Source of the DNA: Podocnemis expansa
Lineage: Eukaryota; Chordata; Testudines; Podocnemididae
Length of the DNA: 64,000 nt
Assembly (NCBI GenBank): GCA_007922195.1
Contig: ML681998.1
Location: forward strand, 13,229,762-13,293,761
Direction: 5' to 3'
Shown here: piece by piece, positions 20,771-31,873 of the stretch
Position numbering within the stretch: position 1 is the first letter of the stretch
Layout of the letters: each line of letters opens with the position of its first letter
Notes under the pieces: generated by a model
Database searches by the model: none
The model's input: the letters and a program-made list of their open reading frames with translations, nothing else
What the model was told of the DNA's origin: nothing
Translations under genes and position numbers: made by a program

Positions 20771-23035
20771 AATAATGTGGGATACTAAAATATTCAGGCT
20801 ACCTTTTGAATGCTGACACCGAGGCTGAAACTACTTAACCAAAGTAAATACATTATATGGAAGTGTAGTGAAGAAAAGTCAAATGGTATGTGCAGAGTCC
20901 AGGCTGGCCATGCCTGGGCTCTGGGCATTGCTAAGAAGTTGTGAAAGCCTTCGAAATTTTTAAGAAGTGTTTGGTAGCTGAACAATGGATTGACTGACTA
21001 TTTGCTGAACCAGACATGTCTTGGTGTATATAACCTTTGGATGGGCTAGAGCTCACTTCATTCCCTTCTCCAGTGCCTAAAAAGCCCAGCTCCTATAGAA
21101 AAACAGCTGGAGACTCAGAATTCAATCAGAAGATTTTCATCAACACTTGCACAGGACCTTCAGTAAGATCAACTTCCCCATATTCAAGCCCTAAAAAGAA
21201 CAAAAGGAATGAAAATAATTGAGTACCAACTTTATAAATCCTATGATAAAAAATAACAAATAATAATAATAATATTTTCCAACATAACATAGCTATTTTA
21301 TGATCTACATACATCGTCTTCACAGACATATATAAACATAAAGAAAACAAATTAAATCTGAACAGGTCAGTTCCCACAGAAACACGGTGAAAAGACACTC
21401 AGAGAGGTCCCAAAAGCCCAAGATGAATTCACCTGAATGTCAGTGAGAGTCGTTGATCACTAACTCTGATGAGTCAAAAGCAACATCTTCTCTCTGACTT
21501 GCTTGTAGAAAACTTCAATAACGATACATGCACACTTTCTCTTCCTCTGATGAAACCAGTGTTAGCCAGTCAGCTAACTGATTAACCAACCATTCACTTA
21601 AATATATTGAATAAACCCACCCCACCCCATTATTAGAAAATACAAAACTGAAAATAGCAGCCAGTGATCTCTTGGTTTTTGAGAATGAGATCTTGCAGTC
21701 AAATGACAGCCGGTTATCACCAGTGCATCCGCAGGCAACTAATGAGGTCTATCTAGGATCCACTGAGTTTGTCCCAGTGGGGGCAGGCATTGCCCAGTGG
21801 AAGGGAAAGATCTGGATTAGTAAGTCAGGTTGCAGAATATTCTTTCCTCATGTCCTGTTTCTCTGTTGTCTTGGTCTGAATTTTTTTGAGAATAGCAAAA
21901 TACAAACAACTTTTTCCCTATTATATTTAAAGAAAAGTGGCAGTTAAGACAATTTAATTAAAACAGTTTGATTTTAGACAAACAATGTTCAAAGTATACA
22001 ATTAAAAGAAATTATTTTCCCATCCCAATGTTTCTTTTCTATACTTTAACACTAACCATACTTCAATACTGAAGGGTTAACGGTATCACTAACTTTCTGC
22101 AAAATGCTTCCAAGTTAGGGGAGACAGTTTGCTTTCTGCTCTTTGACTCCACTTCTCCCAATATGTATTCTTCACAGCTGATTTGCAGTATTTTCTGATA
22201 TTCAGTTTCACTGATCCTCCAAATGGTAGCGTAGTGGATCTAGCAAATCATTTACAATGAACAATTTACCCAGTGAAAGTACCCCTTTCATCAGCTTGTG
22301 AATTATTCACTAAATGAGTTTGATTGTCAGGTTGACTTTGTTCAGAACTGTTCATCAACCATACTATACAAACATATTACTATGACAAGAGAGGTGTTAG
22401 GGTCTTCACTGGAATCACCTGGGTAGACAGCCTGGGAGCTAGGTCAGAGAAGAGGACAGAGTGTTGCAAGGTAACCAGTGTTTAAAAAGGCACAGAATTA
22501 CACAGTAATGGAAACAGCTGTTCCTCAGTGGCAGGGCAGTGGTGACTTACTGGGGTTTCTGCAGTAGCATATGTCCAATTATAGCCACCTCTGTTTAAAA
22601 ATCAGTAGTGCTTGTGCATGCAGTGCTTGTGCATGAATAGTGTAGGTCTGTAGTGTAAATAAAATAAGTGGGCCTCTCTCAATGTCACTGGCTTTTGCAG
22701 CAATGGAAACTGACTTACTATGAGACTGCAAAATTGGCTAACAGGCAACAATATTTTGGTTTCTCAACTACATCTTTGGCTATTTGCTATATTCTTGAAG
22801 TACAAATGGCCTCCTGTGTCACATGGCATTTCAAGTTTCTACTCCCTGATCGAAAGAATGAAACATTTTAAGGAGGGGTGAGTACATCTGGCTGATACAG
22901 CCAATAAGCAGCTGTGCTAATAATGGTGTTTGCATGTGAATACAGGTATGCAGCAGAGAACTAGTGCCCAGCTGTTTGTGCAAGCAGAAAGTCTTTTGCA
23001 CAAATGTTTGTGGGAAAGTTAATAAGTACTACAAA
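20771..23035. other. Mostly unrecognised; partial LTR-like copy from about 21025
   Basis: From 21025 the text 'tgtatataacc' and 'ggatgggctagagctcac' parallels the start of the solo LTR at 23291 (TGTAACCTGC, then 'ggatgggctagagttcat'), and both continue with a related 'agctggaga' block. I could not locate its right end. The remainder to 23035 shows no gene. Confidence 0.35.
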
Positions 23036-23088
23036 TATAGAATTATAGAAGATCAGGGTTGAAAGGGACTTCAGGAGGACATCTACTC

Positions 23089-24186
23089 CAGGGGTCTGCA
23101 ACGTTGGCATGCATGCCAAAGATGGCACATCCACCCATTCAGTGTGGCACACAGGGCTCCCAGCCCTGCAGCGCTGCTCAGTGCAGTTTTGAGTGTGCTG
23201 TAGCTGCTGCCCTCTGCTGGCCTTGGCTCTTCTAGTGGGACTTAGGGCTGCAAGACTTGCACACACGTGTTGGCTTCTCTCCACTGCTGGTGTAACCTGC
23301 AAGGATGGGCTAGAGTTCATTCTTTAGCCGCTCTCCAGTGCTTAACAGAGGTTAAACCCCTGTAGGAAGCAGCTGGAGAGCCAGGATCCACTCTGTTCAG
23401 GACTCACAGCAAAGACTGCTCAGAGTTCCTATTCCACCTTAAACTATTACACAGAATAAACATAACAATAAACTTTATTAACTAACTAAACAAACATTAT
23501 CCTAAGAACCAAAATGAATTTAAACAAAACAGCAAGAAACCCAAGAGTCCCAAAGTTCAGGTGGGGCCATCCTTATCTCAGTTGCAGTCTCTAAGTCCTT
23601 GAGGCTTGAATGCAAACCAGAAGCAGCAATCCTCTTCTCCTCTGGCTGCAGGAATCTTCAGCTGGAATCCATGCAGTCCTTCCCTTCCTCTCCTCAACCA
23701 GCATCATGCCATCAGGTCACTGGCCAGCCAGCTCTCAGTTCCACAACAGAAAATTCCCCTGCAAAACTGTCTGAAGCAGGAAGAAAACATCCTGCAGTCC
23801 ACTCCTGGCTCAGCTCCTCTCAATCAAGCACTGAGCACATGAACTCTGCAGCTCTCTCTGGTTGCTCCTCTCCGGGCTGCTCTTCTCAGGCTTCTCCCAG
23901 GTATGTAACTCCAGCACAACAATAGAAACTTGTGGAGCATGCTCAATAGGCTACCATAACCTCTTCACAGAAAGTTCTGGTTTCTGGGCTGCAAAATTTG
24001 CCCAGCAATGTAACCCAGCCATAAGGGATCCCTGATGGAAATTGCTCCTCCTTAGGCACATGGGTTACACTGGCCCCATGCCCAGTGGGGCCTGGGGCTG
24101 CAAGAGCCACATGCGCAGTGGCACTTTGCCCTGCTTGCCCTGCCCCCAGCACCTACTGACCCCACTCTGGCACTTGTTGAACACTG
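23089..24186. mobile_element. hAT-type element in CR1, carrying a solo LTR
   Basis: The ends are CAGGGGTCTGCAACG on the left and TTGTTGAACACTG on the right. They are flanked by ATCTACTC (23081-23088) and ATCTAGCT (24187-24194), a diverged 8-bp duplication of the CR1 'catctagtcc' site. Its own sequence is about 320 bp of noncoding DNA; the rest is the LTR at 23291-24069. Confidence 0.7.
23291..24069. mobile_element. Probable solo LTR (779 bp) nested in the hAT element
   Basis: It begins TGTAACCTGC and ends TGGGTTACA, so it has the TG...CA ends of LTRs with the short inverted repeat TGTAACC. It is flanked by CTGG (23287-23290 and 24070-24073). 'aataaacataacaataaactttatt' near 23454 (written here only as a marker) supplies AATAAA signals. 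No internal retroviral genes are present. The superfamily is not determined. Confidence 0.6.
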
Positions 24187-24294
24187 ATCTAGCTCAACCC
24201 CCTGCTCAAAGCAGGACAAATCCCATCTAAACTATGCCAGCCAGGGCTTTGTCAAGCAGCACCTTAAAAATGTATAAGGATGCAAAACTAACAA

Positions 24295-24700
24295 GGACTA
24301 TGTCTACACTGACTATTTAATAAGGACTAAGGAGGCTTAGTCTGGATTAATTTAGCCCATTGCCACACTAGGCTTTCCCTAGTTCAAACTAAGAAATTTC
24401 TTTGTATGAATTAAGGAACACTTAGTTCAAACTTGTTAGTCCAGATTTAAGAGCTTAGTTCGAATGTTAGTTCAAACTAGGCACAATGTGGCCATGGACT
24501 AATGCTTAGATTGAACTTACAAAGTTCGAACTAAGCCAGTTAGTTTGAACTAACGCATGTTCTAGTTCGAAATAAGCATTAGTTCAAACTAGAACACGCA
24601 GTTAGTTCAAACTTATAAGTGCAAGGTAGTTCGAACTAACCTCAAACTTATTAGTTCAGATTAATGAGTCCAAACTTCCTGTGACTACTGTAGACATAGC
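24295..24700. mobile_element. Harbinger-end MITE M2 with AGTTCGAACT arms
   Basis: The ends are GGACTATGTCTACAC and GTAGACATAGC with CAA on both sides (24292-24294 and 24701-24703). Removing it restores a PLE tail phrase, 'aactaacaaggagtcttg', so it inserted into a PLE scrap (about 24280-24735) that itself lies in the CR1. The arms are built of AGTTCGAA and TTAGTTC units. Confidence 0.7.
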
Positions 24701-25065
24701 CAAGGAGTCTTGTGGTACTTTCATGCAGTTTCCTCTACCTCACTAGGTAACCCATTCCAATGCTTCACAACCCTCCTAGTGAAAAAGTTTTTCCTAATAT
24801 CCATTCCAGACCTCTGCCCTGCAGCTTAAGACCATTGCTCCTAGTTCTGTAATTTACTAGCAGGATAGAATGAAGTTGTTTTCAAGCCTGCTATCAAATT
24901 CCCCTTCATTCTTCTCTTCCACAGACTAAACAATCCCAGTTCCTTCAGCCTCTTCTCACAACACCTGTGCTCCAGCCCCCTAAACATTTTTGTTGCATTC
25001 TGCTGGTTTCTTTCCAATTTGTTCGCATCCTTTCTATAGTGATGGGACCTAAAACTGGACACAAT

Positions 25066-25528
25066 GCCTATGTCTGCACTAGCAAATTAGTCTGGACTAA
25101 GCAAGCTTAGCCCAGACAAATTTGATCCACGTCTACACTAGCCTTTGGCTAGGTCGAACTACAACATTTTTTAGTTCAAACTAGCCAAAGCTTAGCTCGA
25201 ACTAGTTAGTTCAAACAGTAAGTTTGAACTAATCGCTTAGTGTGAACTTGCTGCTTTGGCTAGTTCAAACTAACATTATGTAATCATGCTAGTTTGAACT
25301 AAATAAGTTCAAACTAGCAGTTAGCTTGAACTAACTGTGGTTCTTTTAGTTCGACCTAACTTTCAGTTCAAACTAGCCACACTTTTTTAGTTTAAACTAA
25401 AAAGTTAGTTTGAACCAAAAAAAGGCGGCTAGTTCAAACTAAAACCCCATGGTTAGTTCAAACTAATTTTGAACTGCGTTGTTCAGACTAAGCAAGTCTG
25501 AACTAAACTTTTGGGTGCAGACATAGCC
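25066..25528. mobile_element. Harbinger-end MITE M3 (463 bp)
   Basis: The ends are GCCTATGTCTGCAC and GTGCAGACATAGCC with a perfect AAT duplication (25063-25065 and 25529-25531). It splits the CR1 3' UTR phrase 'ggacacaat...gaggcctcacc'. It consists almost wholly of AGTTCGAACTA-type palindromes with no core. Confidence 0.8.
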
Positions 25529-26289
25529 AATGAGGCCTCACCAGTACCAATTAGAGGAGAATAATCACTTCCCTGGATTGGCTGGCAGTGCTCCTACTAA
25601 TGCAGCCCAATATGCCACTAACCTTCTTGGCAAGAAAGGTTCACTTTTGATTCATATTCAACTTCTTGTCCACTATGACACCAAGGTCCTTTTCTGCTGA
25701 AACGTCAGTCCTCAGTCTCTAGCACTGCATGGAATTCTTTCATCCTCAGTGTTGGCCTGTCCTTGTTGAATCGCATCAGATTTCTTTTGGCCTGATCCTC
25801 TAATTTGTCTAAGTCACTCTTTATCCTATCACTGCCCTCCAGTGTATTTATCACCTCCTCCATCTTCATAGCATCTGCAAATTTGCTGAGGGTGCAGTCC
25901 ACCCCATTGAACAAAACCAGATCGAGCAGCACCAACTGCTGGGGCACTCTTTTTGTTACTGGCTGCCAACTAGACACTAAACTGTTGATTATTACCCATT
26001 GAGTCTGATGATCTATTCATCTTTCTATCCATTTTATAACCCATTCATCCAATGCATAGTTCTTTAACTTGTTGATAAGAATACTATGGCAGGCTGTATC
26101 AAAAGCTTTGCTAGTGTCAAAGCATATCCACAGCTTGCACAACACCCTCAGAGTCAGTCATCTCATCATAGAACGCAATCAGTTAGTCAGACATGACTTG
26201 CCCTTGGTAAATCCTTGTTGACTGTTCCTGATCACCCTCCTCTCTTCCAAGTGCCTCAAAGTGGATTCCTTGAGGATCTGCTACATGAT

Positions 26290-26681
26290 TGTTAGTTCGA
26301 ATTAACTGAAATAAAACTAATTAATTCGAACTAATAATTATTAGTTCGCATTAAGCTAATTCGAATTAACACAGCCACACTAGAAACCCTAATTCTAATG
26401 AGAATGTCCAGGCACAGGACTTGCTAGTTCAAATCAGGTAGGGGGCACTATTGCAGAGGGAAAAACCTAGCTGTGGTTAATTTGAACTAACTCAGCTACA
26501 TTGAGTTAATTCAAACTAATGAGTTTGAATTAACCATCAATTCGAACTTAAGGGAGGTTTTTATAGATTCAAACTAGGCTTTCCTTAGTTCGAACTAATG
26601 AAAACTAGTGCAGGCATGCACTAATTTAGTTTGAATTAAGCCTCCTTAATTCGAACTAAATTGTAAGTGTAGATATACCCA
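26290..26681. mobile_element. Harbinger-end MITE M4, left end deleted
   Basis: The right end GTAGATATACCC is present at 26670-26681, but the sequence starts inside the left arm with no GGGTATGTC. The CR1 flank also lacks the roughly 130 bp that should encode the segment between LAIIF and the [10 protein letters not shown] region. One deletion removing the MITE left end plus adjacent CR1 explains both. The core phrase 'caggacttgctagttc' also occurs at 34.07 kb. Confidence 0.65.
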
Positions 26682-27440
26682 AGGAGTTTTCAAAAATAAT
26701 GGCCAATGGCTCTGTAATCACATCAGCCAACTCCCTCAGCATTGTTGGATGCATTTCATCTGGCCCCCTGGATTTGTGCCTGTCCAGCCCTTCTAAATAG
26801 TCCTGAACCTGTTCTTTCTGCACTGAAGGCTGCTCAATTCTTCCCCATTCCATGGTGTCCAGTGCAATAGTCTGGAGTCTGACTTGTTTGTGTAGACAGA
26901 GGCAAAAATAGCAATGAGTGCTTCAGCTTTACCAACATCATCTGCAACTAGGTTGCCTCTCTCATTCTGTAAGAGGCCTAAACTTTCCCTGGCCTTCTTC
27001 CTCTTACCAAAATACCTGTGGAAACCCTTCTTATTGCCCTTCACATCCCTTATTTGCTGAAAATCCAGTTATGATTTGGCCTTCCTAATTTCATTCCCGC
27101 ATGCTCAAGCAGTATATTTTTACTCCTTCCTATTCATCTGGTCAAGCTTCCACTTCTTATAAGCTTCATTTATGTGTTTAAGCTCACTGAAGACTTCTTT
27201 ATTAAAGCAGCCTGGTCACCTGTCATATTTGCTATTCTTCCTGCACATTGGGATGGTTTGTTCTTGTGCACTCAGTAAGGTTTCTTTAAAATACAGCCAG
27301 CTGTTGTGGACTCCTTTCCCCTCATATTAGCCTCCCAGGTGATCCTGCCCATCAGTTCCTTAAGGGAGTCAAAGTCTGCTTTCCTGAAGTCCCGGGTCCA
27401 TATCCTGTTGTTCTCCTTTCTGCCTTTATTTCAGTGATTC

Positions 27441-27787
27441 AACGTGATTGAACTGAACGTTTTTTTCAGCGGTCCAACAGGTTTCCCAGTATTTACTCTT
27501 CTCTGATCTGAATTTATTTGAAAGTTTCTGAGTAGACACATATTTTATTATTCCTGGTCTGATTCAGCAGGCTTTCATCATGTGAGTACCTGCATTTGTT
27601 TCAGAAGGCTACTTGCATAAAGGGGTTGCAATATTTTGCCTCTCTCCAAATGTGTGCAAAGAAATTTGAAAAAGGAGACTGCTTAAACTGTACTGTTTCT
27701 ACAAACGGAGCTAAGATTTTCTACTGTTTCCATTAGTTACTGTAGCCAAAATGACCTGCTGGTAACTGTTTTGAGGACTAGATCATA
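27441..27787. other. No feature recognised
   Basis: This is about 350 bp of AT-rich sequence between the CR1 5' boundary and the MITE, with no open frame or repeat end visible. Confidence 0.35.
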
Positions 27788-28234
27788 GGCTGTGTTCACA
27801 CAGCACTCTTATTTCGAAACAACAGAGGTTGTTTTGAAATAAGAATTACCCTGTTCACACGACGCACGGTTGTTTTGAAACAACGGCACCCGTTGTTTCG
27901 AAACAACTTAAATCCCATGGCTGTGTTCTCACACAGCCAGTTATTTTGATATGGTTGTTTCGCAACAACCGTATATCGAAATAACGCTTATTTCGAAACA
28001 ACTTATTTCGAATTAACAAAATGTTAATTCAAAATAAGAAAAAAAGCGAGAATCGAAATAACATGTCCACACAGTGGGCATGCTATTTCGCCCCAGGGAC
28101 AGGGCACCATGGGAGGTGTGGCAACATGGCCACCCCACTGGGCCATGTCGGCGGCCATGTTGCTAGCCAATCCCTTAAAAGCTGGCCCTGACCTCACTTC
28201 CCTGTCCACCCAGGCGAGCAGCACACTACAAGCC

Positions 28235-29470
28235 ATGGACAATGCCCGGCAGCCCAGACGGCGCCGTGCCACCCACGGACCCCCTGCCCGCCCGCAGAGT
28301 GTCCTGCACATGCGGGACACCCTGTTTGTGGACGCAGAGGGCTCCCAGCCCCCACACCAGGCCCTCATCTACCTCATACTCAGGACAGACCTCATGCACC
28401 TGCCCGCCCCTGTGCCCCGCTAGCTCTGGGTTCGGGAAACCAGCCCAGACTGGTGGGAGCGGGTCGCCCTGCGCACCTGGGGCGACGAGGACTGGCGACG
28501 CAACCTCCGCATGACCAGGGCCAGCTTCACTGCCCTGGTCACGGAACTCGCCCCGTACCTACACCGCAGGGACACCCTGATGAGGCGTGCCATCCTGGTG
28601 GACAAAAGAGTGGCCATCGCCCTATGGAAGATGGCCACTCCGGAGTCCCACCGGGCAGTGGCACACCTCTTCGGAGTCGGCCGATCCACAATCTGTGCCA
28701 TCCTGCGTGAGGTCACCAGGGCGATCAACCGGGTCCTGATGCAGCGCCTGGTGGGCGCAGGACAGCTCCAGGACATCATCCCCGGGATGGCTTCCCCAAC
28801 TGCGCGGGGGTCCTTGATGCCACCCACATCCCTATGAGGGCCCCGGAGCGCAGGGCAGCGGAGTACCGCAACCGGCGAGGGTACCACTCCATGCTCCTGC
28901 AGGCCCTCGTCGACCACCGGGGCCGCTTTCAGAACATCTACGTCGGATGGCCAGGGAGGGCCCACGACGCCCGGGTGCTCCGGAACTCTTCCCTCCACCG
29001 GGACATGGAGGCAGGCACCTTCTTCCCTCGGCACGACATCCACCTCAGAGGCGTTGTGGTGCCCGTCCTCGTCGTGGCTGACGCGGCCTACCCCTTACGG
29101 CCCTGGCTCATGCGGCCATACGCAGGGCCCCTGGACCCGAGCCGGCGGCTTTTCAACCGACGCCTGACCGGCTGCCGCCAGGTTGTGGAGCGGGCATTCG
29201 GCGGCCTGAAGGCCCGCTGGCGGTGCCTGCTCACCCAGCTCCACCTTGCAGAGAGGGGCCCTGCCTCACATCATCGGGGCATGTGTGGTCCTCAACAATT
29301 ACTGTGACCTGCGGGGGGAGCCCATCCAGCCAGCGTGGGAGGCGGAGGCCGAACACCTCGCCGCGGACCTCAGGGAGCCTGGACCCGTGCCCACAAGGGA
29401 ACAGCCCTCCCAACGGGCCCTCACCGTGCGCGATGCCCTTCGGGTCGCATTCATGGAGGGGGACCTGTGA
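28235..29470 (+). pseudogene. PIF/Harbinger DDE transposase, element C
   Basis: It starts at MDNARQPRRRRAT (28235). A TAG near 28421 stands where copy A has CAG (Gln), consistent with a C-to-T change. Next come WVRETSPDWWERV, the helix-turn-helix region (KRVAIALWKMATPESHRAV, GVGRSTICAI) and the first Asp in GVLDATHIPMRAP (about 28815). A short deletion before it, near 28789, shifts the frame. The segment HRGRFQNIYVGWPGRAHDAR, the second Asp in VADAAYPLRPW (about 29080) and the Glu in VERAFGGLKARWRCLL (about 29190) are intact. Another shift near 29255 precedes the C-terminus, which ends FMEGDL at 29470. Confidence 0.9.
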
Positions 29471-29604
29471 GGGTCAGGCCCGCCCTGCCCTGCACCACCC
29501 GCTCCCCCGACCACCCATGGCCAGCCCCCACCCGTCCACCCGCACTGTTCACCAACCCCAATAAAAAGATTGACACGCAAAAAGACAGTGCAACAGGGGT
29601 TCAT
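29471..29604. terminator. Convergent 3' end region of Harbinger C
   Basis: Only about 134 bp separate the two stop codons. 'ccaataaaaag' near 29560 gives AATAAA for the transposase. 'ttcatttac' and nearby T-rich sequence lie at the Myb-like 3' end, but its polyadenylation signal is not clear. Confidence 0.45.
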
Positions 29605-31300
29605 TTACAATGGGCTCCCTGTGGGCTGTGGTGGTGGCAGCTGCTGGGCAAGCTCCCGGATGGCAGCTGGCAGCTGGTCGGCAAGGCGACCTAGGGCGGT
29701 GGCCAGATCAGACTCCACCACAAGCAGCTGGTCCAGGCGCTGGCGCTGCTCCAGTCACCAGGCCTGGGTGGAGGCCTCCATCCTTTCACCCAGGTCCTCC
29801 AGGGCTTCGAGGAGCTCCAGGCGGGTCCGTGGGGCCCTCCTCCGCCGCTGGCGTGCCCGAGCTCCCAGGCATCCGGCTGCCGGTGGTGGTGGCATCTGGC
29901 GACGGGCGGTCCTGCGACCTGCCGGAGGGAAGCACAAGACATAGTCAGCCCCTGCCGCCTGTTGGCCCTGTCTGTTCGCGCCTGTCCGCTGCACACACCC
30001 CTGCCCTGACTGCCAGAGGGCCCCGGGATCCCATGGGGGAGTGCCCAGAGGTGGGGTTCCCAGTCCCCAAGGCCCGGGGATGAGGCCAGGGCGGTACCTG
30101 GCGGGGGACATTGGGGGACACCGGGCGGCGATGCTGTCCGGCTGGGGTAGTCGTCGGGGCCTGGGGGCCCTGGACCACCTGCCTGTACAGATGAGTAGTC
30201 TATGGCAGTGCAGGCCCCTTCCACCCCTCCGGTCCGATGCCTGGCAAACCCCTGTAGCTTACACAGCCTGTCGGACTGGGACTCAGGGTCTGGACAGGGG
30301 CACAGGACGGCACGAAGGGCACCGTGTCCTCCTCCTGCCTGCCACCTGGGGACTGTTCCCTGGGGGGCACACATGCCGGTCGTGCCCACAGGGGTGGGCT
30401 GGGCTGGGTCACACCTTGTCCTAGGGGGGCCTCCCACAGCTACCTGCCAGTGGTGTGGCCTGCATGCTGCCCACCCCACCCGGGATGCGGTCACATCTCC
30501 GCCAGCCAGGCCCTGTCCACTGCCCCCAGGCGCACAGGCCCCTGTGCGCCCGGTGCCACCCGTCCCCATGGGCCCTGTGACCGCGGGGGTGCCTTTGCAC
30601 CCACCAATCCTGTGCCCTACCTGCCCTGGTACCCAGCCCTGGCCCCCTCGCTGCCTGGGGCCTTCTGGACAGGCCCCGCCCTGTGTGCCTCGGTGGGGGG
30701 GTACTTACCAACAGGGGATCTGGCTGTCCAGCGTGATGTCCTGGGCTCTGTGTCCGACCCTGGGGCAGTGGTCAGCCCCTGGTCCTCCCCGCTGGTCTCT
30801 GGCTCGGGCCTGGCGAACAGCTCCGGGCTGCTGGCAGTGGCCTCCGCCACGGATGGTGGTGGCACGGCCAGAGGCCCCCCGACGGACACATCTGAGCCCT
30901 GGGCCTCAGGGCCCGATGAGGGGCTCGGATGCCCTCCTGAGTCCAGAGACTCAGCGGGGTGGCCGCTGGGCTCTGAACCCAGGAAGGCATGGAGCTCATC
31001 GAAGTAGGGGCAGGTGATGTTGCTCCCTGCCCCCTGGAGCTCCCGGGCCTCCCAGGTCCGAGAGTGGTCTTGCTGGAGACCTTTTATTTTGTTCTGGACC
31101 TGCTCGAGGGTCCTGGGGTGGCCGGCGGCAGACATCTCCGCGGCGATGTCCGCGTATATGTCCCGGTTCCGGTGTGATGCCCGGAACTGGGACATGATGT
31201 CTGGTCGCTGCCAGACCCCCAGGAGGCACAGGGTGTCCTCCCTTGTCCACACTGGGGCCCTGCGGCGCCCCCCAGCAGAGGAGCCTGCCTGGGTCACCAT
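29605..31300 (-). pseudogene. Harbinger C Myb/SANT-like DNA-binding protein, two exons
   Basis: Exon 1 (31300-30709) starts MVTQAGSSAGGRRR. The Myb-like domain (about residues 17-85) follows: APVWTREDTLCLLGVWQRP, RNRDIYADIAAEMSAAG and TLEQVQNKIKGLQQDHSR. A CPYFDELHAFLGSEPSG motif and a Ser/Pro/Glu-rich linker complete it. The donor GTAAGT is at 30708-30703 and the acceptor 'ctccggcag' ends at 29919. Exon 2 (29918-29605) joins in phase 1 to give a 301-codon frame. It encodes an Arg-rich stretch, then LELLEALEDLGERMEAS and LEQRQRLDQLLVVESDLATA, a likely coiled coil. One TGA (near 29755) replaces the CGA of copy B, a CpG decay change. Only that stop breaks the frame. Confidence 0.82.
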
Positions 31301-31873
31301 GTGCCTGTCAGGCAGTGGGCACGCTGGCTGACAGGGACGCCCAGACCGGAACTTCCTGTTCCCCAGGGTGCTGGGCACCCTGGGAGGAAGGTCCGGCAGT
31401 TGTTTCAAAACAAGCGTTGTTTCGAAACAAGTCGTTTCGAAACAACGTTGTTTCGACCCCACATGGGGTTTAACTTGTTTCGAATCAACACAGTTGTTTC
31501 GAAACAAGGGCTTCCCCTTGTTTCGAAACAACTGTGCGTTGTGTGAACAGCTGAAATCTTATTTCGAAACAACCTCTGTTGTTTCGAAATAAGGAGGCTG
31601 TGTGAACACAGCCCATGTGGGGACGAAACAATGTTGTTTCGAAACAATTGTTTCGAAACAATGCCATCCGAACATGTTGTTTTGAAACAACAGTGACTTG
31701 GTTCGAAATAACTGTTGCCAGAAACTGCTATTTCGCTTTGAGCTTTTTTCCTTAATTCGAATTAACAAACTGTTAATTCAGATTAAGTTATTTCAAAATA
31801 AGGCATTATTTTGATACAAGTTGTTTTGACACAACTTGTATCGAAATAATGCCTGTGTGTGAACACAGCCTTA

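Larger units (their letters stand above)
23036..27440 (-). pseudogene. CR1 LINE, minus strand, with several nested insertions
   Basis: The CR1 runs from its 3' terminus at 23036 ('atagaattatagaa') to about 27440. Surviving coding pieces in the reverse frame include FADAMKMEEVINTLEG (25705-25977), EMHPTMLRELADVITEPLAIIFENS (26656-26853) and KKGFHRYFGKRKKARESLGLL with IFASVYTNKSD (26793-27044). Insertions split it at 23089-24186 (hAT), about 24280-24735 (PLE scrap plus MITE), 25066-25528 (MITE) and 26290-26681 (MITE with an adjoining CR1 deletion). Endonuclease and ORF1 are absent. Confidence 0.8.
27919..31613 (+). mobile_element. PIF/Harbinger transposon C (3695 bp), nested
   Basis: The ends GGCTGTGTTCTCACACAGCC and GGCTGTGTGAACACAGCC are near-perfect inverted repeats, flanked by a perfect CAT duplication (27916-27918 and 31614-31616). 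It is about the same length as B. Transposase is on plus (28235-29470) and the Myb-like gene on minus (31300-29605). It is the best preserved of the three copies: the Myb-like gene has one stop, and the transposase has one stop and two frameshifts. Confidence 0.9.
27788..31870. mobile_element. Harbinger MITE (about 385 bp) that hosts element C
   Basis: Two outer pieces, 27788-27918 and 31617-31870, form a short element with ends GGCTGTGTTCACAC and GTGTGAACACAGCC. They are flanked by ATA (27785-27787) and TTA (31871-31873). Joined across element C, they read 'acttaaatcccatgtggggacg', which matches element C's own right-end region ('aagttaaaccccatgtgggg' on its reverse strand). The right piece contains the 'gctatttcgctttgagctttt' block of the transposase-side end. 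It is therefore a deletion derivative of the same family. Confidence 0.8.

Noticed and set aside
24295..26680. CRISPR-like look of regularly repeated short palindromes
   Set aside because: Spacing is irregular, the units are inside transposon arms, and the genome is plainly eukaryotic.
29691..30569. A 292-codon minus-strand frame
   Set aside because: It covers the Myb-like intron and exon 2 in the wrong frame. The frame set by the splice sites and phase differs.
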